Part shown: piece after piece, positions 1 through 5,605 of the stretch
How the letters are laid out: each line of letters begins with the position of its first letter
How positions within the stretch are numbered: position 1 is the first letter of the stretch
DNA from: Methylobacter sp.
Lineage (GTDB): Bacteria > Pseudomonadota > Gammaproteobacteria > Methylococcales > Methylomonadaceae
Direction: 5' to 3'
NCBI GenBank assembly: GCA_003158415.1
Contig: PMJA01000003.1
Location: forward strand, 1 to 6,527
Length of the DNA stretch: 6,527 bases
The notes under the pieces: generated by a model
Told to the model about the DNA's origin: nothing
The model's input: only the letters and a program-made list of their open reading frames with translations
Databases searched by the model: none
Position numbers and translations under genes: made by a program

Positions 1-1035
1 GAACAGAACCTGCCCGGCGAGTTGATAGATGAGCCTTGGCGCGATTTTGCCTATAACCGCAGCTTTGCCCTGCAAAAATTGAGGGAGCGTAAAGATCTCG
101 ATTACGGTTTGATGATAGATGCCGACGAGGTGTTGGTATACGATCAGGGCTTTAATGCCGCGCAGTTCAAGCGCGGATTGACCAAAGCTGTTTATGATGT
201 GCAAACCCGCTACAGCACTGTCGTCTATACGCGCCCGCAAATCTTCAGCAATCGTCTGGACTTTTCTTATAAAGGCGTGCTGCATGAATATCTGGACTGC
301 GCGGAGCCACCATCCCGCGCACCTGCGGTGGGATTTTTCAATCGCCCTATCCAAGACAGCGCCAGAAGCCGAAACACCAAGAAATTTCAGGACGATGCGG
401 CGGTATTAGAAGCCGCGCTGCTTGTAGAAACCGATCCGTTTATGTTGTCCCGCTATACTTTTTATTTAGCCCAAAGCTATAAGGATTTTGGCGAACAACA
501 GCGGGCCTTGCAAACCTATTTACGCCGTGCGCAACAGGGTTATTGGCAAGAAGAAGTCTATTTAAGCTTACTCTATGCCGCGCGTCTCAAAGACAGCTTG
601 CGTTATGATGCCGCACAAGTCATACAGGCGTTTATGGCCGCTCACGAAAGCTTGCCGACGCGGTTGGAAGCCTTGCATGGCGCTATACTCTACTGCCGAT
701 TAAATGGGCAGTATCAGCAAGCGTATATTCTGGGGCAATATGCTCTCAGTTTATCAGCGCCTAAAGACGGCTTATTTATCGAGCAATGGGTTAACGATTA
801 TGGCCTGCTGGATGAGTTTTCTATTGTCGCTTATTGGGCGGGGCATTATCGTGAGTCGTTTAATGCCTGCTTAAAGCTATTGAAAGAAAATAAAGCACCC
901 GCAGAATACCGGCAACGGTTCACTGAAAATGCCCATTATGCGATTGAGAAACTTAAGCAGCCTAATCTAGCCAAATTGTTACCCGCAGAAAAAAATGGAA
1001 ACCAGCATGAATCCAACGCTAACAAGCTCCGATAA
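1..1035 (+). CDS. Family 2 glycosyltransferase with TPR-like C-terminal half (5' end outside window)
   Basis: The reading frame is open from the first base, so the start lies upstream; the TTG at 22 is probably an internal Leu. Visible are 344 residues. The sequence LMIDADEVL (118-126 encodes Asp-Ala-Asp) is the DxD-type metal and sugar-nucleotide binding motif of GT-A fold family 2 transferases, here near the end of the catalytic domain. From about base 420 onward the protein is helical and Tyr/Ala/Leu-rich, with TPR-like pairs (for example YTFYLAQSYKDFGEQQRAL). It ends in a WVNDYGLLDEFSIVAYWAGHY segment of the kind seen in TPR-bearing glycosyltransferases of polysaccharide loci. It presumably transfers a sugar in the cytoplasm during glycan assembly; donor and acceptor cannot be read from the sequence. 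Its last 41 bases overlap the next gene, which suggests translational coupling. The family call is firm; the pathway is inferred. Confidence 0.85.
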   Translation, partial: EQNLPGELIDEPWRDFAYNRSFALQKLRERKDLDYGLMIDADEVLVYDQGFNAAQFKRGLTKAVYDVQTRYSTVVYTRPQIFSNRLDFSYKGVLHEYLDCAEPPSRAPAVGFFNRPIQDSARSRNTKKFQDDAAVLEAALLVETDPFMLSRYTFYLAQSYKDFGEQQRALQTYLRRAQQGYWQEEVYLSLLYAARLKDSLRYDAAQVIQAFMAAHESLPTRLEALHGAILYCRLNGQYQQAYILGQYALSLSAPKDGLFIEQWVNDYGLLDEFSIVAYWAGHYRESFNACLKLLKENKAPAEYRQRFTENAHYAIEKLKQPNLAKLLPAEKNGNQHESNANKLR

Positions 1036-1192
1036 TAATTCACCTCTGCGCTTGAATCTTGGTTGTGGGCGTAATAGTCTTTCCGGTTGGATAAATATCG
1101 ACATCTTTCCTATGCCGGGCTTCCGATTTTTGCCATCATGGACAAAATTAATCATCAGCGCAATATCGTTAGTGAGATGGTCGCGGAATTGA
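995..1192 (+). pseudogene. SAM-dependent methyltransferase, N-terminal fragment only
   Basis: The first 40 or so residues contain LRLNLGCGRNSLSGWINIDI, a textbook motif I (LNLGCG, the SAM-binding glycine loop) followed by the acidic residue of strand 2, as in small class I methyltransferases encoded beside glycosyltransferases. Family members normally continue with a segment such as VDxVADL and run to about 150-250 residues. Here similarity stops near base 1118 after FPMPG, and the frame ends at 1192 after unrelated residues. Starts are possible at ATG 995 or ATG 1007; the second has a GGA 7 bases upstream (997-999). The gene overlaps the glycosyltransferase by 41 bases (29 with the second start), so the two were probably one operon. 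What follows the break is unrelated sequence, so a deletion or insertion with loss of the 3' part is more likely than a point frameshift. Confidence 0.75.
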
Positions 1193-1280
1193 TAGCGGTT
1201 AAACCGATTCGCCAACCATTACGGGAACTGCAAATGATTCCGCAAATCCTCGTCAGTTTGATATAAATGTGCCTCGATAT
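1120..1280. other. Unassigned sequence after the methyltransferase break point
   Basis: This stretch reads plausibly as coding on both strands, so I cannot assign it. On the plus strand ATG 1138 to TAA 1264-1266 gives 42 residues including VAELIAVKPIRQPLREL, with no ribosome binding site. On the minus strand, frames entering from the DUF2442 side read RHIEAHLYQTDEDLRNHLQF, then a TAA stop, then RFNRYQFRDHLTNDIALMIN. Either may be the remnant of the gene whose rearrangement cut off the methyltransferase. I do not recognise either peptide. Confidence 0.3.
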
Positions 1281-1318
1281 GTCGGGTTACGCTGTCGCTA
1301 ACCCGGCTTACGCGACTG
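1281..1318. repeat. REP-like palindromic repeat, copy 1
   Basis: Arms CGGGTTA (1283-1289) and TAACCCG (1299-1305) form a hairpin with a 9-base loop and are followed by a tail ending TACGCGACTG (1309-1318). The same 10-base tail occurs exactly at 1662-1671 and in degenerate form near 2478-2484. The repeat overlaps the 3' end of the DUF2442-like gene and supplies its last codons and stop. Such elements are commonly dispersed between genes in gammaproteobacteria. Confidence 0.65.
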
Positions 1319-1540
1319 AGCAGCCGCCAAGATTTGATCCAAATGAAAATCAAATTGATAGCTCCAATAGAGACGTTTATTTTTAAACTTTACCGTCTAG
1401 AACAACGCTTTATCATAGAGCGGTTTGTAACAAGGGATACGCTCCAGTTCCGCTTTAACATCAAAATCAATGATTGAATCGTCATCTAAAAAAATGCGCA
1501 CGATATAATCATCTCTAGGCTCTACATTAATCAACTTCAT
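1298..1540 (-). pseudogene. DUF2442-like protein gene interrupted by an in-frame amber stop
   Basis: From ATG at 1540 the frame reads MKLINVEPRDDYIVRIFLDD, then DFDVKAELERIPCYKPLYDK and ALF. This matches the DUF2442 pattern: K-I-x-V-x-P-x-DY start, an FDV(K) strand and a PL-x-D-x-x-LF segment. Codon 48 is TAG (1397-1399). The same frame continues with TVKFKNKRLYW and FDFHLDQIL before a second stop at 1298-1300, which is the normal second half of a family member of about 80 residues. The last residues (about codons 75-80) and the stop come from the adjacent palindromic repeat. DUF2442 proteins are small and of unknown biochemical function, often encoded beside DUF4160 or toxin-antitoxin genes. 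CAG or AAG to TAG by one substitution would explain the lesion; a sequencing error is the alternative. No strong ribosome binding site is seen upstream. Confidence 0.7.
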
Positions 1541-1552
1541 GAATGTCCCGGA

Positions 1553-1624
1553 TTATCTTAAGGGCTCAATGCGGAGTGGCTCTTGACCTGTTACCGCGTG
1601 TTCCAATCGATCAATAAAGATTCC
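1553..1624 (-). pseudogene. Possible C-terminal remnant of a gene preceding the DUF2442-like gene
   Basis: On the minus strand this reads GIFIDRLEHAVTGQEPLRIE and ends PLR then TAA at 1553-1555, 12 bases before the DUF2442-like start. It lies in the same frame as both the HepT gene upstream and the DUF2442-like gene downstream, separated from HepT only by the TAG at 1661-1663 and the palindrome. No start codon of its own is evident. It could be the tail of a gene whose front was replaced by the palindromic repeat. I do not recognise the family. Confidence 0.3.
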
Positions 1625-1655
1625 GTTGACTCCCAAGCTCAGCTTGGGAGTCAAC
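1625..1655. repeat. Perfect 15-bp inverted repeat with a one-base centre
   Basis: GTTGACTCCCAAGCT (1625-1639) and its exact reverse complement (1641-1655) flank a single C at 1640. The hairpin lies just downstream of the HepT stop codon on the minus strand. It could slow transcription or protect the 3' end of that message, but there is no T-run, so it is not a standard intrinsic terminator. A related GGAGCTTGGGAACC string occurs at 3438-3450, suggesting a dispersed family. Confidence 0.8.
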
Positions 1656-1671
1656 GTAACCTACGCGACTG
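1656..1671. repeat. Repeat tail shared with copy 1, abutting the palindrome
   Basis: GTAACCTACGCGACTG follows the palindrome directly. Its last ten bases (1662-1671) are identical to 1309-1318. Read on the minus strand it supplies the terminal GTC-GCG-TAG (Val-Ala-stop) of the HepT gene, so here too a repeat forms the end of a gene. Confidence 0.55.
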
Positions 1672-2110
1672 TTAACCGATTAAAATTAATATGTCGATAA
1701 TAACGACTGCCGACGGCTAAATTTAATTCTTCGACACTCAAAATACCCTCATGCAAGCGTTTTACAGTTAGCGCATAAACAGCATTTAAAAAATCAGGTA
1801 ATTTATTTTTAACCACATCAAAAATAATCACAATGTCCAAGGCAATATAATCATGTGCTATTCGATGTCTTAATCCGCGAATTTTTTCCCAGTGAATTTC
1901 AGGACTTTTTTCTAACAAATCATCGCTGAGTTTTCCAACTGTTTCGCCTATGTGCATGAGCAAAGTCAGTGTCGCGTTAAAATTAATCTGTTCATTTACG
2001 TCAAAAAAACTTTCAGCCGTTTGACTCTCTTTGCTATAAAGTATCAGTTTCTCTACCGACTCAATAATAGAAAGCAAATACAGCAAATCATTATTTTTAT
2101 TCTTCAACAT
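1661..2110 (-). CDS. hepT: HepT-type HEPN ribonuclease toxin (DUF86-like) with C-terminal extension
   Basis: The 149-residue protein is helical, as HEPN domains are. It carries the HepT active-site motif RX4HXY as Arg81-HRIA-His86-Asp-Tyr88, inside IHWEKIRGLRHRIAHDYIAL followed by I-F-D-V-V-KNKLPDFL, the usual order in DUF86 toxins. In characterised HepT-MntA systems this motif cleaves RNA, and the Tyr is modified with AMP by the partner MntA to silence the toxin. HepT proteins are usually about 110-140 residues; here the domain ends near residue 115 and an extra tail of about 34 residues (RLHEGILSVEELNLAVGS and on) follows. The last two codons and the stop come from a palindromic repeat. ATG at 2110 overlaps the end of the antitoxin gene by 14 bases, so translation is probably coupled; only a weak AAAGA stands upstream. 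All catalytic residues are present, so it is probably functional, though the tail is unexplained. Confidence 0.85.
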   Translation of the reverse strand: MLKNKNNDLLYLLSIIESVEKLILYSKESQTAESFFDVNEQINFNATLTLLMHIGETVGKLSDDLLEKSPEIHWEKIRGLRHRIAHDYIALDIVIIFDVVKNKLPDFLNAVYALTVKRLHEGILSVEELNLAVGSRYYRHINFNRLTVA

Positions 2111-2402
2111 AACGTATATCTTTCATGGCGCGATGTAACACAATAGGATTCGCCCAGCTTTTTAGCATCACGTCCAGACTATTATCAATCTCTTCCTCCA
2201 GACACTGTTTAAACTGCAAAGCCGCTTCCAGCGTCAAATCATCTTCAATCAACAAATCAATATCACGCGCCGGTTCATTGCGGGCAAACGAACCAAACAC
2301 CCCTAAGCGGGAAATGGCGAATCGTTGTAAAAGCTTGCGCTGTTTAAGTAAGGTCTGCAAATCATCGACAGAAGATAAATGTTGCCGTTGTTTCATGTTC
2401 AT
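2097..2402 (-). CDS. mntA: MntA-type minimal nucleotidyltransferase antitoxin
   Basis: This 101-residue protein has the minimal nucleotidyltransferase signature LGVFGSFARNEPARDIDLLI: Gly37-Ser38, then the metal-binding Asp47 and Asp49, with a probable third carboxylate at Asp77 (SLDVML). The C-terminal ANPIVLHRAMKDIRYVEE is typical of the family. MntA antitoxins transfer AMP from ATP to a Tyr of HepT and so disarm it. The spacing between GS and DxD is 8 residues, two fewer than in the classic GSX10DXD motif; the loop may simply be shorter, but activity is not assured. It is the first gene of the pair, as expected for an antitoxin that must be made first. Start ATG 2400-2402 is preceded by AAAGAA; the ATG two codons later (2394-2396) is an alternative. 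No promoter elements stand out in the short, repeat-bearing upstream region. Confidence 0.85.
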   Translation of the reverse strand: MNMKQRQHLSSVDDLQTLLKQRKLLQRFAISRLGVFGSFARNEPARDIDLLIEDDLTLEAALQFKQCLEEEIDNSLDVMLKSWANPIVLHRAMKDIRYVEE

Positions 2403-2426
2403 TGTTTCTTTGTAATATTAAGCATT

Positions 2427-2487
2427 GTAGGGCGGGTTAGGCGTTAGCAGTAACCCGACAACTGTGCTAACTCGACCTGCGTGACTT
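2427..2487. repeat. REP-like palindromic repeat, copy 2
   Basis: CGGGTTA (2433-2439) pairs with TAACCCG (2451-2457). After ACAACTGT a second GCTAACTCGACC-type half follows, with a tail TGCGTGACTT that resembles the tail of copy 1 (16 of 21 bases agree over 2466-2486 against 1297-1317). It lies between the 3' end of the zinc-ribbon gene and the start of mntA, so it separates two minus-strand transcription units. No T-run is present. Confidence 0.6.
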
Positions 2488-2502
2488 CGAGAAGGATAAT
2501 AA

Positions 2503-3308
2503 TTAGGCATTTTTCTCTGATTTTTTATCGAGCAATTTTTTCATATTGCTAGTAAAAGATTTTGCTGTTTCTTTACTGGCTCTTACTTGATCTACTAGAA
2601 ATACCAGAACTTCCCTGCACTGTTGAGCAAGATCTAAACAAGCATCATCAGATTCAGCATGCAAGCCCTGACTCAATACTGAGTGAAGTAAAGATAAAGG
2701 ATTAACACCATTTGGTCTTAGTATTGTTGGTAATAAATCCTTCACTAATTCGATTTTTTCTGCCGTTACGATAGTGTTCTTTGTTTTTTCTAGTGCTTCT
2801 TTATAATTTGAAAGGTCATCTCCCGAAAGCAAGTCAGAAATTTCGTCTAGGAGTTCGTCTATTACTTCTTCTACAATTCTTCTGTAATAACTATCCCATA
2901 TCCTTGGGATTCGCAAATTTGGCCTTTTTTGAAATATCCGGCATGTTTGCCGAGAAGCTTCTCAACGTTAGGTACCCCAGCAACTTCCCATGCAGGGAAT
3001 TGACCGACTTTCATTAACCATTTATCGCTTTCGTTATTTATTTTCACAAAAAAAAAGCGGTTAAATTGATCGCAATGTGTGCATAGATAACTTAATCTTA
3101 CTATTGTATTGTGCGATTCTACATCGTGGTAATTAAAATTCTCCAAATAGTTATTTTTCATCACATAAGTTTGATTAGAATGGCAAATTGGACAAAACAT
3201 ATTGATCTTAACCTTAAACCTATTTAATATTTCAAGGCTTCCCGGCAAAGTATCGCACTTAAATTTTCTATATAGAGGGTAAGTCTCTAAAAATTCTTTA
3301 TTTGGCAT
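2503..3308 (-). pseudogene. Zinc-ribbon conserved hypothetical protein, split by a frameshift
   Basis: Two overlapping minus-strand frames are pieces of one gene of about 268 codons. The first (ATG 3308 to TAG 2871-2873) starts MPNKEFLETYPLYRKF. It has a zinc ribbon of two CxxC knuckles (Cys39/Cys42 and Cys76/Cys79), then an aromatic FNRFFFVK strand, VGQFPAWE and ICESQGYGI. At 2889-2897 the frame must shift by one base to continue as YYRRIVEEVIDELLDEI, then IELVKDLLPTILRPNGVNPL, GLHAESDDACLDLAQQCREV and a basic tail KKLLDKKSEKN. This is the order I remember from intact homologues, where QGYGI leads within a few residues into YYRRIVEE. The second piece has no good start or ribosome binding site. 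The family is of unknown function; the second half has a helical character like DUF4145 proteins, but that is only an impression. A GAG six bases before ATG 3308 may act as a weak ribosome binding site. Natural pseudogene and sequencing error are both possible. Confidence 0.75.
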
Positions 3309-3734
3309 AGATTCTCAATTTTAATATGCTTAATTGAATGAAGTTATATTTTAACATTGGACAGAACGCACCCAAATGCCTAAAGTTTAAAATCATGCAC
3401 TAGGTTTTATGAGGCCTCAAAAACTTCATAGTCTCTGGAGCTTGGGAACCAGCACAGATGAAGAACGCGGCGCTGATATTGCGGCTTGAAGTATACGCGG
3501 TTATGCCAACTTTTAAAGAGAGTTGTTGGTTTTTATTGGTGACGATGATTACTGCAGAGGAAAAGCCTGTTGTGCTGGCGTAGCATGCCGATAAAATAGA
3601 GTATTTCTTGATCCTAAGAAAATCATTTCAGCCACGAAACCTGTCCTGAGCGTAGCCGAAGGGAACACAAAAAAGCTTTGAAAATATTCAAAGAGATGTC
3701 TTATGTAAATTGTCACCCAAAGGGTGAGTGATTT
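3309..3734. other. Gene-free stretch with dispersed-repeat fragments
   Basis: No open frame here shows family features or a ribosome binding site, and short frames on both strands are broken by stops. The part next to 3308 is AT-rich and should hold the promoter of the zinc-ribbon gene. A fragment of the GGAGCTTGGGAACC repeat type lies at 3438-3450, and a small CACCC-AAA-GGGTG hairpin at 3714-3726. The rest may be decayed coding sequence that I cannot identify. Confidence 0.45.
3640..3663. repeat. Dispersed short repeat (CCTGAGCGTAGCCGAAGGG type)
   Basis: The string CCTGAGCGTAGCCGAAGGG and its variants occur as scattered intergenic repeats in many proteobacterial genomes. Here it is a single copy, and a half-related version (GTTCGTGGTGAGC and TTCGAC motifs) lies inside the MITE-like element 120 bases downstream. 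Recognition is from memory of such repeats, not from a copy count. Confidence 0.45.
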
Positions 3735-3742
3735 CGCAACAC
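3735..3742. repeat. Target site duplication, left copy (CGCAACAC)
   Basis: CGCAACAC abuts the left end of the MITE-like element and is repeated without mismatch at 3888-3895 against the right end. An 8-base duplication exactly at the ends of terminal inverted repeats is the signature of transposase-mediated insertion. Confidence 0.85.
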
Positions 3743-3887
3743 GGCTACCTACTTAAGGCGGGACAGTTTGAGGTTAAGCCGTTCGTGGTGAGCTTTGTCG
3801 AACCATGAACGGCTTAACCGCCCACCTTTCGACAAGCTTAGGGCGAACGGTTAAGTCTAGCATTTGTCCCGCCTTAAATTGGTAGCC
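3743..3887. mobile_element. 145-bp non-autonomous MITE-like element
   Basis: The ends are inverted repeats of 23 bases: GGCTACCTACTTAAGGCGGG plus ACA on the left (3743-3765) and the reverse complement of GGCTACCAATTTAAGGCGGG plus ACA on the right (3865-3887), with 21 of 23 matching. Perfect 8-bp direct repeats flank it (3735-3742, 3888-3895). It encodes no protein, so it must have been moved by a transposase from elsewhere. Inside, a perfect 13-bp inverted repeat GGTTAAGCCGTTC (3772-3784) / GAACGGCTTAACC (3807-3819) and a degenerate further copy (3828-3855) give it extensive secondary structure. Several IS families make 8-bp duplications (for example ISL3, IS6 and IS1595), so the parent cannot be named from the duplication alone. 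It lies in intergenic DNA and breaks no recognised gene. Confidence 0.85.
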
Positions 3888-3895
3888 CGCAACAC
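3888..3895. repeat. Target site duplication, right copy (CGCAACAC)
   Basis: Exact partner of the copy at 3735-3742. Removing the element and one copy would restore a continuous sequence GATTTCGCAACACAATAG as the predicted empty site. Confidence 0.85.
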
Positions 3896-4203
3896 AATAG
3901 ATTGATTAGTTCGTGTCTTTCGTGGACTAACTGCGGATTTTAGGATTAAGCGCCATTATCCGGCAGCATGTTCTTTGAATCCATGGCGATAGTATGCTCC
4001 TCATTCCAATCTGACATCCTCGCTATATGCGCTTAAAAGAGTAAGGGTTAAGTTACTTAGCCGTGCGCTGTGGTTCAGGAGACCGGCTGTGATAAAATGA
4101 TCAATGATACCCAAGCAGTGCGCTATAAATATCTAAGCTATGAAGTGACGGCTTAGGCGCTGTTGGTTAAAGAACCATCCTTATCTCTATACCTTATATA
4201 TTT
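3896..4203. other. Intergenic region upstream of rimO, no gene seen
   Basis: No supported gene. A TTCGTGTCTTTCGTGG string at 3909-3924 resembles a common dispersed repeat. Possible -10 hexamers upstream of rimO are TAAAAT (4093-4098) and TATAAA (4125-4130), but neither has a convincing -35 at the right distance. The last 20 bases before the rimO ATG are pyrimidine- and AT-rich and lack a Shine-Dalgarno sequence. Confidence 0.4.
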
Positions 4204-5517
4204 ATGACAAAAATCCCCACCGTCGGCTTTATTAGTTTGGGCTGCCCCAAAGCGCTAGTGGATAGCGAAAGAATTTTAACCCGGCTGCGTTCCGAGGGTT
4301 ATGATATTTCACCGACTTACCAGGACGCTGATCTGGTGATAGTCAATACCTGCGGCTTTATTGATGCCGCTGTGGCGGAATCATTAGACAGCATCGGTGA
4401 AGCCTTGGCCGAAAACGGTAAAGTGATCGTTACCGGCTGTTTGGGCGCGCGGGAAGATGAAATTAGGGCGCGTCATCCCCAGGTTTTAAAAGTGACAGGG
4501 GCGCATGCCTTGGAAGAGGTGGTCGCTTCTGTGCATGAACATTTGCCGCCTAGGCATGATCCTTTTACCAATCTTTTGCCGCCGCAAGGCATAAAATTAA
4601 CGCCCAATCATTACGCCTATTTGAAGATTTCCGAAGGCTGTAATCATCGCTGCACTTTCTGCATTATCCCGTCCATGCGCGGCGATCTGGTCAGTAGGCC
4701 GATTGATGATGTGCTATTGGAGGCTGAACGCTTGGCTAATGCGGGCGTAAAGGAATTGTTGGTGGTTTCGCAAGATACCAGCGCTTATGGCCTGGATTTA
4801 AAGTATCAAAGCCGGGACTGGCAAGGGCGGGCTATAAAAACGCGTTTTTATGATCTAGCCGAAGCATTGGGCGATTTGGGTATTTGGGTGCGTATGCACT
4901 ATGTTTATCCCTATCCGCATGTGGACGATGTGATTCCATTAATGGCGGCGGGAAAAATTCTGCCTTATTTGGATATTCCTTTTCAACATGCCAATAGCCG
5001 CATACTCAAGTTAATGAAACGCCCGGCGGCCAGCCAGAACAATCTGGAGCGTATTAAGGCTTGGCGGGAAATTTGTCCCGATATTACCTTGCGCAGCACG
5101 TTTATCGTCGGCTTTCCGGGAGAAACCGAGCAGGAATTCGAGCAATTGCTGGACTTTATGACCGAAGCGCAACTTGATAGAGTCGGCTGTTTTGCTTATT
5201 CACCGGTAAAAGGCGCGGTGGCCAATGACTTGCCGGATTTGGTGCCTGAAGAAGTTAAGCAGGAACGCTTGGCGCGTTTTATGGCGCATCAGGCGGAGAT
5301 CAGTGCGATGCGATTACAGCAACGGATAGGCAGAGTTGAAACGGTCTTGATTGATGAAGTGGTCGAAGAAGGTGCGGTTGCCAGAAGTAAAGCCGACGCG
5401 CCGGAAATTGACGGGCAGGTGTTTATCGACGGTGCGACGCATCTTAAAGTCGGCGATTTTGTCGATGTGGAGCTGGAAGAGGCGGATGACTACGATATGT
5501 GGGGGCGTTTGCTTTAA
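4204..5517 (+). CDS. rimO: Ribosomal protein S12 methylthiotransferase RimO
   Basis: RimO is a cytoplasmic radical-SAM enzyme with two [4Fe-4S] clusters that adds a methylthio group to a conserved Asp of ribosomal protein S12 (Asp89 in E. coli). The 437-residue protein, against 441 in E. coli, has all three domains. The N-terminal UPF0004 domain has cluster ligands Cys14, Cys50 and Cys79 (SLGCPK, VNTCGF, VTGCLG). The radical-SAM core has CNHRCTFC (Cys146, Cys150, Cys153) and RimO-typical [37 protein letters not shown] and [12 protein letters not shown]-terminal TRAM domain (about 373-437) has ADAPEIDG and ends YDMWGRLL. These motifs separate it from the related tRNA enzyme MiaB. ATG 4204 gives the usual [16 protein letters not shown] start, yet no ribosome binding site precedes it, so a leaderless or weakly initiated message is possible. 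No partner gene lies in the same direction nearby; transcription should end at the hairpin at 5556-5585. Confidence 0.98.
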   Translation: MTKIPTVGFISLGCPKALVDSERILTRLRSEGYDISPTYQDADLVIVNTCGFIDAAVAESLDSIGEALAENGKVIVTGCLGAREDEIRARHPQVLKVTGAHALEEVVASVHEHLPPRHDPFTNLLPPQGIKLTPNHYAYLKISEGCNHRCTFCIIPSMRGDLVSRPIDDVLLEAERLANAGVKELLVVSQDTSAYGLDLKYQSRDWQGRAIKTRFYDLAEALGDLGIWVRMHYVYPYPHVDDVIPLMAAGKILPYLDIPFQHANSRILKLMKRPAASQNNLERIKAWREICPDITLRSTFIVGFPGETEQEFEQLLDFMTEAQLDRVGCFAYSPVKGAVANDLPDLVPEEVKQERLARFMAHQAEISAMRLQQRIGRVETVLIDEVVEEGAVARSKADAPEIDGQVFIDGATHLKVGDFVDVELEEADDYDMWGRLL

Positions 5518-5555
5518 CGCTGTTGAGCCTGCTTTAAAATGCCCCTGATATAAAC

Positions 5556-5585
5556 AAAAAACCCAGCTTTACGGCTGGGTTTTTT
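5556..5585. terminator. Bidirectional intrinsic terminator between rimO and the small lipoprotein gene
   Basis: Twelve-base arms AAAAAACCCAGC (5556-5567) and GCTGGGTTTTTT (5574-5585) enclose the loop TTTACG. The GC core plus T-run ends rimO transcripts 38 bases past the stop. The A-run on the other side gives a U-run on the minus strand, 20 bases past the lipoprotein stop, so one hairpin serves both convergent genes. Confidence 0.92.
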
Positions 5586-5605
5586 GGTTTTACAAGGTTT
5601 TTAGC

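Noticed and set aside
194..409. Second plus-strand frame inside the glycosyltransferase
   Set aside because: It is an out-of-frame shadow of a gene with clear family motifs.
979..1215. Minus-strand open frame across the glycosyltransferase/methyltransferase overlap
   Set aside because: It lies antisense to well-supported coding sequence in its first half and has no ribosome binding site or family features.
1952..2415. Plus-strand frames opposite hepT and mntA
   Set aside because: They are antisense to genes with intact catalytic motifs and show no protein-like features.
2871..2916. Two separate overlapping genes at the zinc-ribbon locus
   Set aside because: The 46-base overlap, the lack of a start signal for the second frame and the continuous family pattern across the junction favour one frameshifted gene.
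3735..3895. Possible CRISPR or tandem array, given several repeated motifs
   Set aside because: The repeats are inverted and nested within one element, with no regularly spaced direct repeats.
5351..5548. Plus-strand frame overlapping the 3' end of rimO
   Set aside because: It is a frame-shifted shadow of the TRAM domain with no start signal.
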